A stretch of 54,118 nucleotides of DNA from Thiospirillum jenense (GTDB taxonomy: Bacteria; Pseudomonadota; Gammaproteobacteria; Chromatiales; Chromatiaceae), in contig NZ_JABVCQ010000023.1 in assembly GCF_014145225.1 (NCBI RefSeq), positions 1-54,118 on the forward strand. Reading direction: 5' to 3'. Positions within the stretch are counted from its first letter, which is position 1. Each line of letters opens with the position of its first letter. The notes beneath the pieces were generated by a model that saw only the letters and a program-made list of their open reading frames with translations, was not told where the DNA came from and made no database searches. Shown here in pieces: positions 28,608 through 37,693 of this stretch. The translations under genes and the position numbers were made by a program.

Positions 28608-29297
28608 ATGGTACCCACTCTGCTTGCACCAGTCGTACCAAGCGAAATTATTGCCGATGAACCCCTGCCTTATAATATTTATTTGGCTAATAAAACGCTA
28701 TTAGCGCATCGGAATGAAAAATTATCCGCACCAGATCGGCTAGAGATTTTACGGCAACAGGGTTGGCGCATTATTGATGACGTGATTCCAGAGAATGCTT
28801 TGCCGTTACAAGATGCCGCGCAACAATTAGAATTTCAACCCGCAGTGTTAATGACACCATTACCACCTCAACCGCTTGCTGACTCGACTGCTTTAATTGC
28901 TGATGATATGCGGTTAACCCGACGTTCATTAGAACGGTTATTACGGCTGGAAGGTGTGGGTAATGTCATTGGTGCAGATTCAGGTGCGGATGCGGTCACA
29001 CTCTTTTTTCAACAACATATTCATTTGGTCTTTCTTGATATTGACATGCCCGGCGTTGATGGAATTGACGCATTGCGTCAAATTAAACGCTGGTCACCAA
29101 ACACCTTTGTGTGTTTAGTCACTGGTGTCGCAACCGTGGCTAATCTTAAATTAGCCCAATCCTATGGATTGGACACTTGTTTAGCGAAACCCATTAATAC
29201 ATATTCTTTGAAAAAAGCCCTGGCTTTATACACCGGCATTAAACAACCATCGAATACAATACCAACAGTTGCATTGGGCCGCCCGCAAATTCAATAG
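28608..29297 (+). CDS. Single-receiver response regulator
   Basis: The 229-residue protein has a non-catalytic N-terminal region (about 1-90) and a CheY-like receiver at about 94-212. Acidic residues D99-D100 and phosphoacceptor D144 (LVFLDIDMPG) are present, with the conserved Lys in CLAKPIN. No DNA-binding or enzymatic output domain is seen. The start at 28608 has an AGGAG ribosome binding site 7 nt upstream; the TTG-initiated longer frame from 28497 is unlikely. No cognate kinase is adjacent. Confidence 0.85.
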   Translation: MVPTLLAPVVPSEIIADEPLPYNIYLANKTLLAHRNEKLSAPDRLEILRQQGWRIIDDVIPENALPLQDAAQQLEFQPAVLMTPLPPQPLADSTALIADDMRLTRRSLERLLRLEGVGNVIGADSGADAVTLFFQQHIHLVFLDIDMPGVDGIDALRQIKRWSPNTFVCLVTGVATVANLKLAQSYGLDTCLAKPINTYSLKKALALYTGIKQPSNTIPTVALGRPQIQ

Positions 29298-29314
29298 CGC
29301 ACCGACGTTTATAT

Positions 29315-30163
29315 TTAGAGAGTGTTAATGACAACATCATATACGCCGCCAATCACGACGTATTCATCTTCACCTTTTAACATACCAGGCAACAGCCGAT
29401 TATAAAACAGCACTTTCGGCGTCGGCACCGCGACGGACAAAATGTAATCGCCAAATTCATCGGCGCGTTCACGGCAGCTGGTAAAGCTATTGAGATTATT
29501 AAATAAAACACGGTACTGCCCCGCCGCGCTGCTCATTAGCACCTCATGCTCATCAATACGATTAATGCCACGATACAGCGTAAAATGCGTGATGGCCGGC
29601 TGTTGCCGCGCTAATTCGTATTGACAAAAGGTGTAAAGCAAATCCAATTGTGCCTCCAACGCATTGGTGGCATATAATCCCTGACTGCCCTGTAATAGAT
29701 AATGATAATACGCATCACTATCCCGCCCGTCGAGCGCACCGCCATGATAACGCGCTAATAAACCAAAGCGCGTTTCCACCCAATGTTTTAATACCGCACC
29801 CTCGCGGCCGTCTGAATCAAATGACCAGCCGCGCACCATGCGTAAATAATTGGCATTGCTGCGGTATTTTTTACGGCGCCCCGGCGTTAAACCCGCTTCT
29901 TCTAAATCCTCTAAACAAAACCGCACCGTCATGTAATCAATAAACCGTTCCGCCCGCGCCATTGGTGTTGGTATTGCATCCAGCGCCGTGAATAAATCAC
30001 GATGAAAATCATTAATGCCATCAATTTCTAATGGCACCGGGTGTGCTTGATAGGTTGGCCCACCTAAAATAACCGCGGGTAAATTGCAGCGATTAATTGG
30101 TAAACGCGCCGCCACTGGTAATGCTGGACGTTGCTCGGCGAGTGGTTTTTCATCCGTGTTCAT
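29315..30163 (-). CDS. draT: NAD+-dinitrogenase-reductase ADP-ribosyltransferase
   Basis: DraT switches off nitrogenase by ADP-ribosylating NifH when fixed nitrogen appears or energy drops. The 282-residue product matches the family along its length: FHRDLFTALD, RMVRGWSFDSDGREGAVLKHWVE, FTLYRGI (NAD-binding Arg), NNLNSFTSCRERADEFGDYI and the C-terminal LLPGMLKGEDEYVVIGGVYDV. It implies a diazotroph. The usual partner draG, the glycohydrolase that reverses the modification, is not in this window. Confidence 0.93.
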   Translation of the reverse strand: MNTDEKPLAEQRPALPVAARLPINRCNLPAVILGGPTYQAHPVPLEIDGINDFHRDLFTALDAIPTPMARAERFIDYMTVRFCLEDLEEAGLTPGRRKKYRSNANYLRMVRGWSFDSDGREGAVLKHWVETRFGLLARYHGGALDGRDSDAYYHYLLQGSQGLYATNALEAQLDLLYTFCQYELARQQPAITHFTLYRGINRIDEHEVLMSSAAGQYRVLFNNLNSFTSCRERADEFGDYILSVAVPTPKVLFYNRLLPGMLKGEDEYVVIGGVYDVVINTL

Positions 30164-30248
30164 TGCCGCAGTCCAATTGCATGAGCTAGGTTGTTTATCA
30201 TACTTATGACGCTGCGTAATAACCAGTTCAGCGCCATATTATTCACTC

Positions 30249-31472
30249 CTATCGTCCATAATGTGTCGTGACATAAGTATCCACCATACATTTAAATTGC
30301 GCAGCAATATCCGACCCTTTTAATGTCGCCACTTTTTCACCATCAATAAAAACCGGGGCGGCAGGTTGTTCACCAACGCCGGGTAAACTAATACCGATAT
30401 TGGCATGTTTGCTTTCACCAGGACCATTCACAATGCACCCCATCACCGCCACTTGCATGGATTCAACGCCCGAATAACGATCACGCCAAATGGGCATTTG
30501 TTCGCGTAAATATTCTTGAATTTCTTGCGCTAATTCTTGAAATAGAGTGCTGGTCGTGCGCCCGCAGCCGGGGCAGGCTGTCACCTGTGGGGCAAAGGCG
30601 CGCAAGCCCATTGTTTGTAAAATCTCTTGTGCAACAATGACTTCCCGCGCCCGCGAGCTGCCCGGCTCGGGTGTTAATGACACGCGAATCGTATCGCCTA
30701 TGCCCTCTTGTAATAAAACGGCGAGCGCGGCGGTGGATGCGACAATGCCTTTAGACCCTAATCCCGCTTCAGTTAAGCCTAAATGCAAAGCGTGATGACT
30801 TCGGGTGGCAAGGCGGCGATAAACGGCAATTAAATCCTGTACAACGCTCATTTTGCATGACAATAAAATGTCATTGCTCGGCAAGCCCAATTCTTCAGCG
30901 CGGGTTGCACTGCTAATTGCCGATTCAACCATTGCTTCCAACATCACATCATCAACTGAATACGGCGTTTTTGATTTCGCATTGACATCCATTAAACGCG
31001 CAATCAATTCTGGATCCAGGCTGCCCCAATTCACGCCAATCCGCACGGGGCGTTGATAACGACACGCAATGTCAATCATGGTAGCGAATTGACTATCGCG
31101 CTTTTCACCCCGCCCAACATTGCCCGGGTTAATTCGGTATTTCGCTAAGGCTTCAGCGCAAGCGGGATAATCAGTTAACAATCGGTGGCCATTAAAATGA
31201 AAATCACCAATTAGCGGGACATCAATTCCTTGCGCGGCGAGGGCATCACGAATACGCGGCACAGCGGCAGCGGCAGTTTCGTGATTAACCGTTAAGCGCA
31301 CCAATTCGGATCCCGCCCGCACCAATTCAATAATTTGCGTGGTCGTGGCTTGAATATCAGCGGTATCGGTATTCGTCATAGATTGAACACGAATAGGCGC
31401 GCTGCCGCCAATAGTGAGTTGACCAACTTGCACAGTGAGACTAGAACGACGGGGAATAGGCGTGTGATTCAT
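30249..31472 (-). CDS. ispG: 4-hydroxy-3-methylbut-2-en-1-yl diphosphate synthase
   Basis: IspG converts MEcPP to HMBPP in the non-mevalonate isoprenoid pathway and carries a 4Fe-4S cluster. The 407-residue product has the family blocks [40 protein letters not shown], the cluster motif CPGCGRT and the third-ligand region [22 protein letters not shown]. The length fits proteobacterial IspG. It is monocistronic here as far as visible. Confidence 0.96.
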   Translation of the reverse strand: MNHTPIPRRSSLTVQVGQLTIGGSAPIRVQSMTNTDTADIQATTTQIIELVRAGSELVRLTVNHETAAAAVPRIRDALAAQGIDVPLIGDFHFNGHRLLTDYPACAEALAKYRINPGNVGRGEKRDSQFATMIDIACRYQRPVRIGVNWGSLDPELIARLMDVNAKSKTPYSVDDVMLEAMVESAISSATRAEELGLPSNDILLSCKMSVVQDLIAVYRRLATRSHHALHLGLTEAGLGSKGIVASTAALAVLLQEGIGDTIRVSLTPEPGSSRAREVIVAQEILQTMGLRAFAPQVTACPGCGRTTSTLFQELAQEIQEYLREQMPIWRDRYSGVESMQVAVMGCIVNGPGESKHANIGISLPGVGEQPAAPVFIDGEKVATLKGSDIAAQFKCMVDTYVTTHYGR

Positions 31473-31571
31473 GGCGTGTCATACAAAAGCAATTAAATGG
31501 TGAAAAGACATCAACTCCGCTCGCACGGATTGCGTATAGTTTAATTAAAACTGGCGCTACTTGCATCAGTT

Positions 31572-32438
31572 TTATGGCAGGGGCGAGCGCAGGCGAGTAA
31601 TGAGGTTTAGGTAATCAGGATCGTCGGGATTAATATAGCCCTGTCGAATGAAAAAATCAATTAACACGAGGTTGCAGTTTAATTTGAATTCCTGTGTTTC
31701 GCGCACATACTCTATGACCTGTTCAATTGGACAGAGCAAAAATTCCGCTACTTCATCGTCATTACACTGCGGCACAAACTCGTCAGGTAATTCTAAATCA
31801 TAGCAATACATCACGTCTGGTTTTAATCCCGTTGTCGTTGCGTGGCAATAAGTAATTGCGCCAACTGGGCGGGCTTGATCGGCTAATGCAGCGGGAATGG
31901 TGGCTTCTTCCCAACATTCTTTGCGCACATTATCGCGTAATGACAACCCCCAGGGTAAGCCGCCGGCAACGGTATTATCCAATAGATTTGGATGATTGCG
32001 CCGATTGGGTGAGCGCCGCGCTATCCATAATAATAACTCGGAATCACGGCGAATGAAACCATTGATATGCTGCCCAAAAGTGCGAATACCAAATAATGGT
32101 GCGCAGGCACGATCAATTAAAAACTGGGCATTACCACGTTCATTCGGCGTGACGGGGTAGTATTCGCTGTGCAGCGCCGGTAATAATTGCCGTGTAACTA
32201 ATGCGTCGCTTATTGCAGTCATAGCATCAGTACGATCATTAAAGGTCGCCGGGGCGCTCTTCCACTGCAATTGTGGGGCGGCTGAATTGATAAGGGCGAA
32301 ATCGCTATTGAAGTCACACGCAAGCAATTCAGCGACGGCATGGCGCGTCCAGCCGAGGCGTTCGCCGTTGACATAAAATGGGAAAAACGCTTGTGAATTC
32401 CAAGTGTTACAGTGATTAAGATGGTCAATAAAAGACAT
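31572..32438 (-). CDS. DUF4743/NUDIX hydrolase
   Basis: The 288-residue protein has an N-terminal DUF4743 domain (about 1-120, with FVNGERLGWTRHAVAELL-like content) and a C-terminal NUDIX domain. The latter contains PNLLDNTVAGGLPWGLSLRDNVRKECWEEATIP, the box seen in the branch related to the thiamine-pyrophosphokinase-linked NUDIX enzymes. Such proteins hydrolyse nucleoside-diphosphate-linked compounds, perhaps damaged thiamine diphosphates. The start gives a clean N-terminus MSFIDHLNHC. It is divergent from the CRISPR island. Confidence 0.87.
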   Translation of the reverse strand: MSFIDHLNHCNTWNSQAFFPFYVNGERLGWTRHAVAELLACDFNSDFALINSAAPQLQWKSAPATFNDRTDAMTAISDALVTRQLLPALHSEYYPVTPNERGNAQFLIDRACAPLFGIRTFGQHINGFIRRDSELLLWIARRSPNRRNHPNLLDNTVAGGLPWGLSLRDNVRKECWEEATIPAALADQARPVGAITYCHATTTGLKPDVMYCYDLELPDEFVPQCNDDEVAEFLLCPIEQVIEYVRETQEFKLNCNLVLIDFFIRQGYINPDDPDYLNLITRLRSPLP

Positions 32439-32550
32439 GATGACAGTGATTCAGTTGGGTCATAAATGCGCAAATTAGCACAGGATGCAGCAGGATGTGA
32501 GATGCAATTGTGGCGTGGTTCATTCGGTTTTGCTGGTGGGCGGCATGACA

Positions 32551-32566
32551 ATGACAAGATTGTCAT
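32551..32566. promoter_or_regulatory. Candidate operator palindrome, copy 1
   Basis: ATGACAAGATTGTCAT is a perfect 7-bp inverted repeat (ATGACAA/TTGTCAT) around a 2-bp centre. It shares the core TSACAAGRTTGTSA with copies at 32657 and 43231. The regulator is not known. Confidence 0.6.
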
Positions 32567-32656
32567 CTATCTCAGTCAGTGAAAAATGAGACATACTTAA
32601 TCAATCGCAACCATTGAGTCGAATAAAACTCATTTAGCTACAGGGCCGGCGCCTGA

Positions 32657-32670
32657 TGACAAGGTTGTGA
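32657..32670. promoter_or_regulatory. Candidate operator palindrome, copy 2
   Basis: TGACAAGGTTGTGA is imperfectly palindromic (ACAA/TTGT around GG). It is followed by AGTCGCAAAT, which resembles TGTCGGACAAAT following copy 3. It lies about 170 bp before the CARF start codon. Confidence 0.6.
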
Positions 32671-32836
32671 AGTCGCAAATGTAGTAAAAATTCGGCTATG
32701 CTGGATAAATCACACCGATCAAATCATTTTAGTTGTTCAAGAACTGCCGTGATATTAGATATAAGTTAAGGCAACTGATTGTGGTGTGGGATGCACGGAT
32801 TCCAATGAAATAAATCTCAAAATAGGAGAATGATGT

Positions 32837-33979
32837 ATGACGACTTATCTTTGCACATCTGGCACGAGTGCCGCTAAAAAATTACCGCGTGAACCGCGTT
32901 TCAATGCCGACTGGGTAAATGCACATGGTGGTATTAATGATGCTGCAAAATTGATTTATGCAACTTTTGAAATGGCAAGCATGAATGATGAAACGGCATT
33001 GATAAAAGATTTATCTGCTGAATTGCATTCGCTGGCACGAATGAAAGTTAATGCCCGCGATACAGTTGTTTTGTTTAGTTCTGATACGCCTGATGGTCAG
33101 GCTTGCGCCGAATCAACAAAGCTGTACTTAGAGCGCGCTTATCCTGGAATCATTTGCCGTGTGACAATTATTTCTGGGTTACAAGTAAAAGATGCCCGTC
33201 TTTTTCGCACTGAGGGAGTACTCAATTTTACTAAAGCAGTCTTACACGAAATTGAAAGTTATGGTGCTGCGAACTGTGTATTAAATCCCACAGGCGGTTT
33301 CAAAAGTTTAGTGCCATATACTGTTTTAATTGGAATGCTGAAAGGTGTGCAAGCAAAATATATTTTTGAGCAGTCAACAGCGTTAATTTCTTTGCCAATG
33401 ATGCCAATTGAGTTTGCGCGTTCACGGTTAGAACCTATTCGGCCATTATTAGAGCGGATTTATAGTGAAACTGCAATTTCACGCGCAGCATTAGATGCTG
33501 TGATGCCATTCGATGATCGGGCGGCACTAGAACCGTTATTTGAAGAAATAGAACCAGGGCAAATGAGCTTTTCACCAGTTGGATTTCTTATTTGGGAAGA
33601 ATTAGAACGGCCAACGGCATTAGTCCCATTTTTATCGCGGCGGGCATTTGATGATTTGTTGAAAATTCGCACGGTAGAAGGTTGCAAACCAATAGAATAT
33701 TTATTGCGGGTGAGCCGCTCATCGGAACAACTGAAAAATGGCAAACATGAAAACTGGAATCATGGTTTATTTTGGCTTAAACCGGGGCAACATACTCGCG
33801 ATCGCTATCTTGCATCTATTGAGCATGGTCGTTTATTAGTGTGGCGAATTGTTGACCATGATGAATACGACAACCTGCTTGACTTAAATCGTGGCAGCAA
33901 TAGTGTCGCAACGCGATTGATTGCTGACCGCCGCGCTCAATACGAACCCTTTGTACGGATGGAATTATACGAAAGCTGA
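32837..33979 (+). CDS. CARF-domain CRISPR effector, probably CARF-RelE (Cami1-like)
   Basis: The 380-residue protein begins with a CARF domain of the Csm6/APE2256 type: TYLCTSGTSA at the start, a strand-helix core, and the ligand-site motif NPTGGFKS at 150-157 followed by LIGMLKGVQAKYIFE. CARF domains bind cyclic oligoadenylate made by Cas10. A middle helical part (about 200-280) leads to a basic C-terminal region (about 285-380, with RDRYLASIEHGRLLVWRIVDHDEYDNLL) that looks like a RelE-type mRNA interferase. No HEPN R-x4-6-H motif is evident. The size and layout fit Cami1, the ribosome-directed CARF-RelE nuclease, but this is from memory. It is the first gene of the III-B set, 89 bp before the Uma2 gene. 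Confidence 0.75.
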   Translation: MTTYLCTSGTSAAKKLPREPRFNADWVNAHGGINDAAKLIYATFEMASMNDETALIKDLSAELHSLARMKVNARDTVVLFSSDTPDGQACAESTKLYLERAYPGIICRVTIISGLQVKDARLFRTEGVLNFTKAVLHEIESYGAANCVLNPTGGFKSLVPYTVLIGMLKGVQAKYIFEQSTALISLPMMPIEFARSRLEPIRPLLERIYSETAISRAALDAVMPFDDRAALEPLFEEIEPGQMSFSPVGFLIWEELERPTALVPFLSRRAFDDLLKIRTVEGCKPIEYLLRVSRSSEQLKNGKHENWNHGLFWLKPGQHTRDRYLASIEHGRLLVWRIVDHDEYDNLLDLNRGSNSVATRLIADRRAQYEPFVRMELYES

Positions 33980-34068
33980 TAGTTTCATTGGGGCGTCGGT
34001 CTTGAAACAAGTCGCTGTTGCAATGTTAATCGCGCCGTCATATTATTTTCTAATCAGGTCAATACATT

Positions 34069-34554
34069 ATGCACTGGCAAGAAGTTTGTGAACATCCATT
34101 ATTTCAAGATATTCCATTCAAAGTAGAAACTAATCGCTGGGGACAGGTGGTGATGAGTCCGGCAACCAATCGGCATGGTCTTTATCAAGCGCGTTTAATT
34201 CGTTTGCTGGCGCAATTACTTCCTGCTGGTGAACCCTTAGCCGAATGCAGCATTCACACACCAGACGGCGTTAAAGTCGCGGATGTTGCTTGGGGTAGTT
34301 CGGCATTTTTTATTCGCAACGGTTTAGCAAATCCCTATCTTGAAGCGCCGGAAATTGTGATTGAAATTCTTTCTCCATCCAATACAGCTGGAGAAATGAG
34401 TGAGAAAAAACGGCTATATTTTGCTAATGGTGCGCAAGAATTCTGGTTATGTACTGTCAACGGTCAACTGCGCTTTTTTAATCAAAATGACGAAATCGCT
34501 TACAGTCAATTAGCACCAGAGTTTCCCAAGAGTATTGATGCGCCACAGTCTTAA
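34069..34554 (+). CDS. Uma2-family (DUF820) PD-(D/E)XK nuclease-like protein
   Basis: The 161-residue protein shows the DUF820/Uma2 pattern. It has RWGQVVMSPATNRHG early, VKVADVAWGS with the catalytic-type Asp, PEIVIEILSPSNTAGEMSEKKRLYFANGAQEFWL with the E-x-L and Lys, and a short C-terminal strand set. The family expands widely in cyanobacteria and some sulfur bacteria and has a restriction-endonuclease-like fold with unclear function. It is placed between the CARF gene and cmr1 and ends 20 bp before cmr1. It may be a passenger rather than a CRISPR component. Confidence 0.82.
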   Translation: MHWQEVCEHPLFQDIPFKVETNRWGQVVMSPATNRHGLYQARLIRLLAQLLPAGEPLAECSIHTPDGVKVADVAWGSSAFFIRNGLANPYLEAPEIVIEILSPSNTAGEMSEKKRLYFANGAQEFWLCTVNGQLRFFNQNDEIAYSQLAPEFPKSIDAPQS

Positions 34555-34574
34555 ACACATGAGGAATTGATTCA

Positions 34575-35765
34575 ATGCCAGAATTGCTCAATGCTACTTT
34601 TCAAATCGTCACTCCGATGTTTATCGGCGATGCGGATCACTCACCGAATGATGGCATCCGCCCACCATCAATTAAAGGTGCGTTACGCTTTTGGTGGCGG
34701 GCGCTGAATTGGGGGCGTTATTTACATGAAGCGCGGGATGAATCAAAAGCACTGCAATTATTACATCAGCAAGAGGCACGATTATTTGGCATTGCGGCTG
34801 ATGGTAAAGAGACTGGGCAGAGTTTATGTTTATTGCGCGTGACTAGCAATGTCCGCAGACTTAAAAAAACGCAATTACCAGAGGCAAAATCTGGGCATCA
34901 ATATTTACTTGGTTTAGGCCTGTATCATTTCAAAGATAAATACTTGCGTGAGGCACGTTCAACTGGTGAAGTGCAAATCAATGTGCGATTTCATCCAAAT
35001 ACACAACCGAATGAACGCCAGTCAGTTGCAGAGGCATTATTGATGCTGGGCTTACTCGGCGGTTTAGGAAGTCGCGCTCGTAAGGGCTTTGGTGCATTAG
35101 CAATTCAAATGTTTGATGGTGCAGATATTAAAGTACCGACCAATACGAATGAAATGATTGCGGTATTAAAAAAGTTGACTGCTGATCGCCTCGATGCAAT
35201 GCCGCCTTATACTGCATTTTCAATGCGCAGTCGCATTGATCTTATTTCAGAAACCAAACGTGATGCGTGGCAATTACTCGGTGAAATCGGCAGTAACATG
35301 CAGCTTTATCGGAGCTTTGGACAGAATGGCAAGGTGGGAGATAAACAGGCAGAGCGCAACTTCATTGACGATCACGATTTGGGTTTTCAGGCAACGCATG
35401 GTGACAAAGTGAATACACATCCGCGCCGAATCGTATTCGGTTTGCCGCACAACTATTTTTTTAGTACTGATAATAGCAAAGCAGATGTTAATGCGATTAC
35501 GCCAAAACCTGGTGGCGGTTGGAGTGATATTGGCGCTAATCGCCGTGCCTCGCCGCTATTTATTCATCCGCATCAATTCCCAGATGGTTCAATTGCTGCT
35601 GTATTAGCATTATTGCCGGGACAATTTTTACCGGATGATTGGCGTATTGGCATCAAAGGTAAGGGCGCAGTGCAACAGACGCCAGTGAATCCTGATTGGT
35701 CTGTATTGCATCAATTTATGAATCGTTTTCCTAATCGCCAAACCGTATTGGAGTCCCGTCCATGA
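34575..35765 (+). CDS. cmr1: Type III-B Cas7-family protein Cmr1
   Basis: Cmr1 caps the 3' end of the Cmr effector filament. The 396-residue RAMP protein begins ATFQIVTPMFIGDA and has the family motif RPPSIKGALRFWWRAL, EARLFG, and a glycine-rich GLLGGLGSRARKGFGAL. A GAGGAA ribosome binding site precedes the ATG. The last 4 nt overlap the start of cas10 (ATGA), indicating coupled translation. Confidence 0.94.
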   Translation: MPELLNATFQIVTPMFIGDADHSPNDGIRPPSIKGALRFWWRALNWGRYLHEARDESKALQLLHQQEARLFGIAADGKETGQSLCLLRVTSNVRRLKKTQLPEAKSGHQYLLGLGLYHFKDKYLREARSTGEVQINVRFHPNTQPNERQSVAEALLMLGLLGGLGSRARKGFGALAIQMFDGADIKVPTNTNEMIAVLKKLTADRLDAMPPYTAFSMRSRIDLISETKRDAWQLLGEIGSNMQLYRSFGQNGKVGDKQAERNFIDDHDLGFQATHGDKVNTHPRRIVFGLPHNYFFSTDNSKADVNAITPKPGGGWSDIGANRRASPLFIHPHQFPDGSIAAVLALLPGQFLPDDWRIGIKGKGAVQQTPVNPDWSVLHQFMNRFPNRQTVLESRP

Positions 35766-37693
35766 GCGAATCCACGACTTTTCATTTCACATTAGGTCCC
35801 GTGCAGGGTTTTGTTTCACAGGCACGACGGACTCGTGATTTTTGGGCAGGTTCATTCTTATTATCATGGTTAGCTGGTGCGGCGATGGTGGCAGTAAAAG
35901 AACAAAAAGGAAAAATTGATTTTCCCAGTCCAAATGACAATTACTTGGAATGGTTAATTGGTAAAGGAACTGGAAAACCGCCACGTCAAGGATGTATTCC
36001 TAATCGTTTTAAAGCAATTGAGGCGAAAGTGCCAAGTGGTTTTAAGCCACTATTGATTGAAGAAGCGGTGCGCACCGCATGGTGGGCGTTGGCAGAATCA
36101 ATTTGGGAGCGTGATTTGAAACGCTACCTCAATGAACCTGCCGAATTAGAATGCACCCGAGCGATTTGGGAACGGCAATGTGAACACTTCTGGGAAATTG
36201 CATGGGTATTGGGTGATGATAATAACCTGCTTGATCGCCGCAAGAATTGGCGCACCCAATTATCACCAGAAGAAGCGGGTGTGAAATGTTCAATGATGGC
36301 GGGTTGGCAAGAATTATCCGGCGCAATAGCACCAACTGATTCGCATTTGAATACGTTTTGGCAACCACTGCGCGAGCGTTTCATAACTGATTTTGATAAT
36401 GATGAAGCGTTATGTGCAATTGCATTTATTAAACGTCGTTTCGTAACAGGCTTTGCTGATTTGCGGGTAGAAATGCCGAATCATCTGAATCAATGGACAT
36501 TGCACGGCTGGAAAGTGAATGGACAGATGCCATCAACTGCTGATTTGGCCGCAGCGCATTGGGTCGCACAATTAAAAGACAGCGATCCAAATGCACTGGA
36601 ACAATTACGCACCGCAACTGAAGAATTATTAGGCGAATCTGATGGTGGTTTGGGTAAATTAAAGTGTGTGGGCGAAACTGGTACTGAATCACTGAAATAT
36701 TTGCATTCTAGCGCCTTATTTGAGCATGTATTAGATAATAAAAAACTTTGCCCAGATCGTCATAAAGTTATTGCGGTTAAAAAGGCAATCAAAGAACTTG
36801 GTCAAAAAACATTGCCATCGCCATTTTATGCCATTTTGTTAATGGATGGAGACAGCCTTGGTCAATTGCTGCAATCGAAGATAGAAGATGCGCCAAAGAA
36901 AATATCCAACGCACTGAATAAATTCACCGCCGCTGTGCCGGACATTGTGGATAAACACAATGGCTTTTTGATTTACGCGGGTGGCGATGATGTGTTGGCG
37001 CTATTTCCAATGGAAGATGCACTAAAAGGTGCGGCAGCAATTCGTGTTTGTTATCTCGCCGCTTTTCAAAAAGCATTCGGCAAATCTGGCTATTCAACCA
37101 TTTCAGCAGCAATTACCTTTGCGCATGTTAAAACGCCACTCACGCGGCTATTGCACAATTCACATCGTTTATTAGATGAGATTGCCAAAGATGCGACTGG
37201 ACGCGATGCACTGGCAGTGCGCGTGGAAAAGGGTAGCGGTGAAGTCTTGCAATGGGCGCGACCGTGGGAATGTGCATTATTGCCGAATTCAGACAAAACT
37301 TTAGTGATTGAAGACATTGCGGAAAAATTCAAAAAAACCTCTGCGCCAACTGGTTCAGAAGATGTCGCATTCAGTAATAAGTTCTTCTATAAAATCCGCG
37401 AGCAGTTCGCATTTATCAATCCGTCAGAAGGTCAAACTGATTCGGTGTTTAATGAAGACGTAGCAGTGTCATTGCTGGCTGTGGATTATTTAGCATCTGG
37501 CGTGAATGATGGACGGCGCAATAAATTAAAAATTGCCGATGCTGAAGCGTTAATTAAACCATTACTAGAACAATGCCGACCAGTAAGTCGCTATAAGGAA
37601 AATTGCGAAATCAAATTTAATAAAAGCAATCGTCTTGAACCCGACGGCGCGTTACTAATTCGGTTTCTTGCACAAAAAGGAGTTGAAAAATAA
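35762..37693 (+). CDS. cas10: Type III-B Cas10 (Cmr2) with cyclase GGDD and no evident HD domain
   Basis: Cas10/Cmr2 is the large subunit that senses target RNA and makes cyclic oligoadenylates from ATP. The 643-residue product starts directly with LGPVQGFVSQARRTRDFWAGSFLLSWL, the Cmr2 palm-1 region, and has DGDSLG and YAGGDDVLALFP with GGDD at 407-410, so cyclase activity is expected. I see no N-terminal HD nuclease domain, so single-strand DNA cutting is probably absent. cmr1 overlaps it by 4 nt, and cmr3 starts on its last base. Confidence 0.93.
   Translation: MSESTTFHFTLGPVQGFVSQARRTRDFWAGSFLLSWLAGAAMVAVKEQKGKIDFPSPNDNYLEWLIGKGTGKPPRQGCIPNRFKAIEAKVPSGFKPLLIEEAVRTAWWALAESIWERDLKRYLNEPAELECTRAIWERQCEHFWEIAWVLGDDNNLLDRRKNWRTQLSPEEAGVKCSMMAGWQELSGAIAPTDSHLNTFWQPLRERFITDFDNDEALCAIAFIKRRFVTGFADLRVEMPNHLNQWTLHGWKVNGQMPSTADLAAAHWVAQLKDSDPNALEQLRTATEELLGESDGGLGKLKCVGETGTESLKYLHSSALFEHVLDNKKLCPDRHKVIAVKKAIKELGQKTLPSPFYAILLMDGDSLGQLLQSKIEDAPKKISNALNKFTAAVPDIVDKHNGFLIYAGGDDVLALFPMEDALKGAAAIRVCYLAAFQKAFGKSGYSTISAAITFAHVKTPLTRLLHNSHRLLDEIAKDATGRDALAVRVEKGSGEVLQWARPWECALLPNSDKTLVIEDIAEKFKKTSAPTGSEDVAFSNKFFYKIREQFAFINPSEGQTDSVFNEDVAVSLLAVDYLASGVNDGRRNKLKIADAEALIKPLLEQCRPVSRYKENCEIKFNKSNRLEPDGALLIRFLAQKGVEK

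Larger units (their letters stand above)
32439..32836 (+). promoter_or_regulatory. 398-bp intergenic region with control sites for the III-B operon
   Basis: No convincing gene is present between the divergent NUDIX and CARF genes. The region is A+T-rich and holds two related palindromes at 32551-32566 and 32657-32670, whose equivalent positions are 105 bp apart. A GGAG ribosome binding site at about 32824 serves the CARF gene. I see no clear -35/-10 pair to name as the promoter. Confidence 0.6.
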
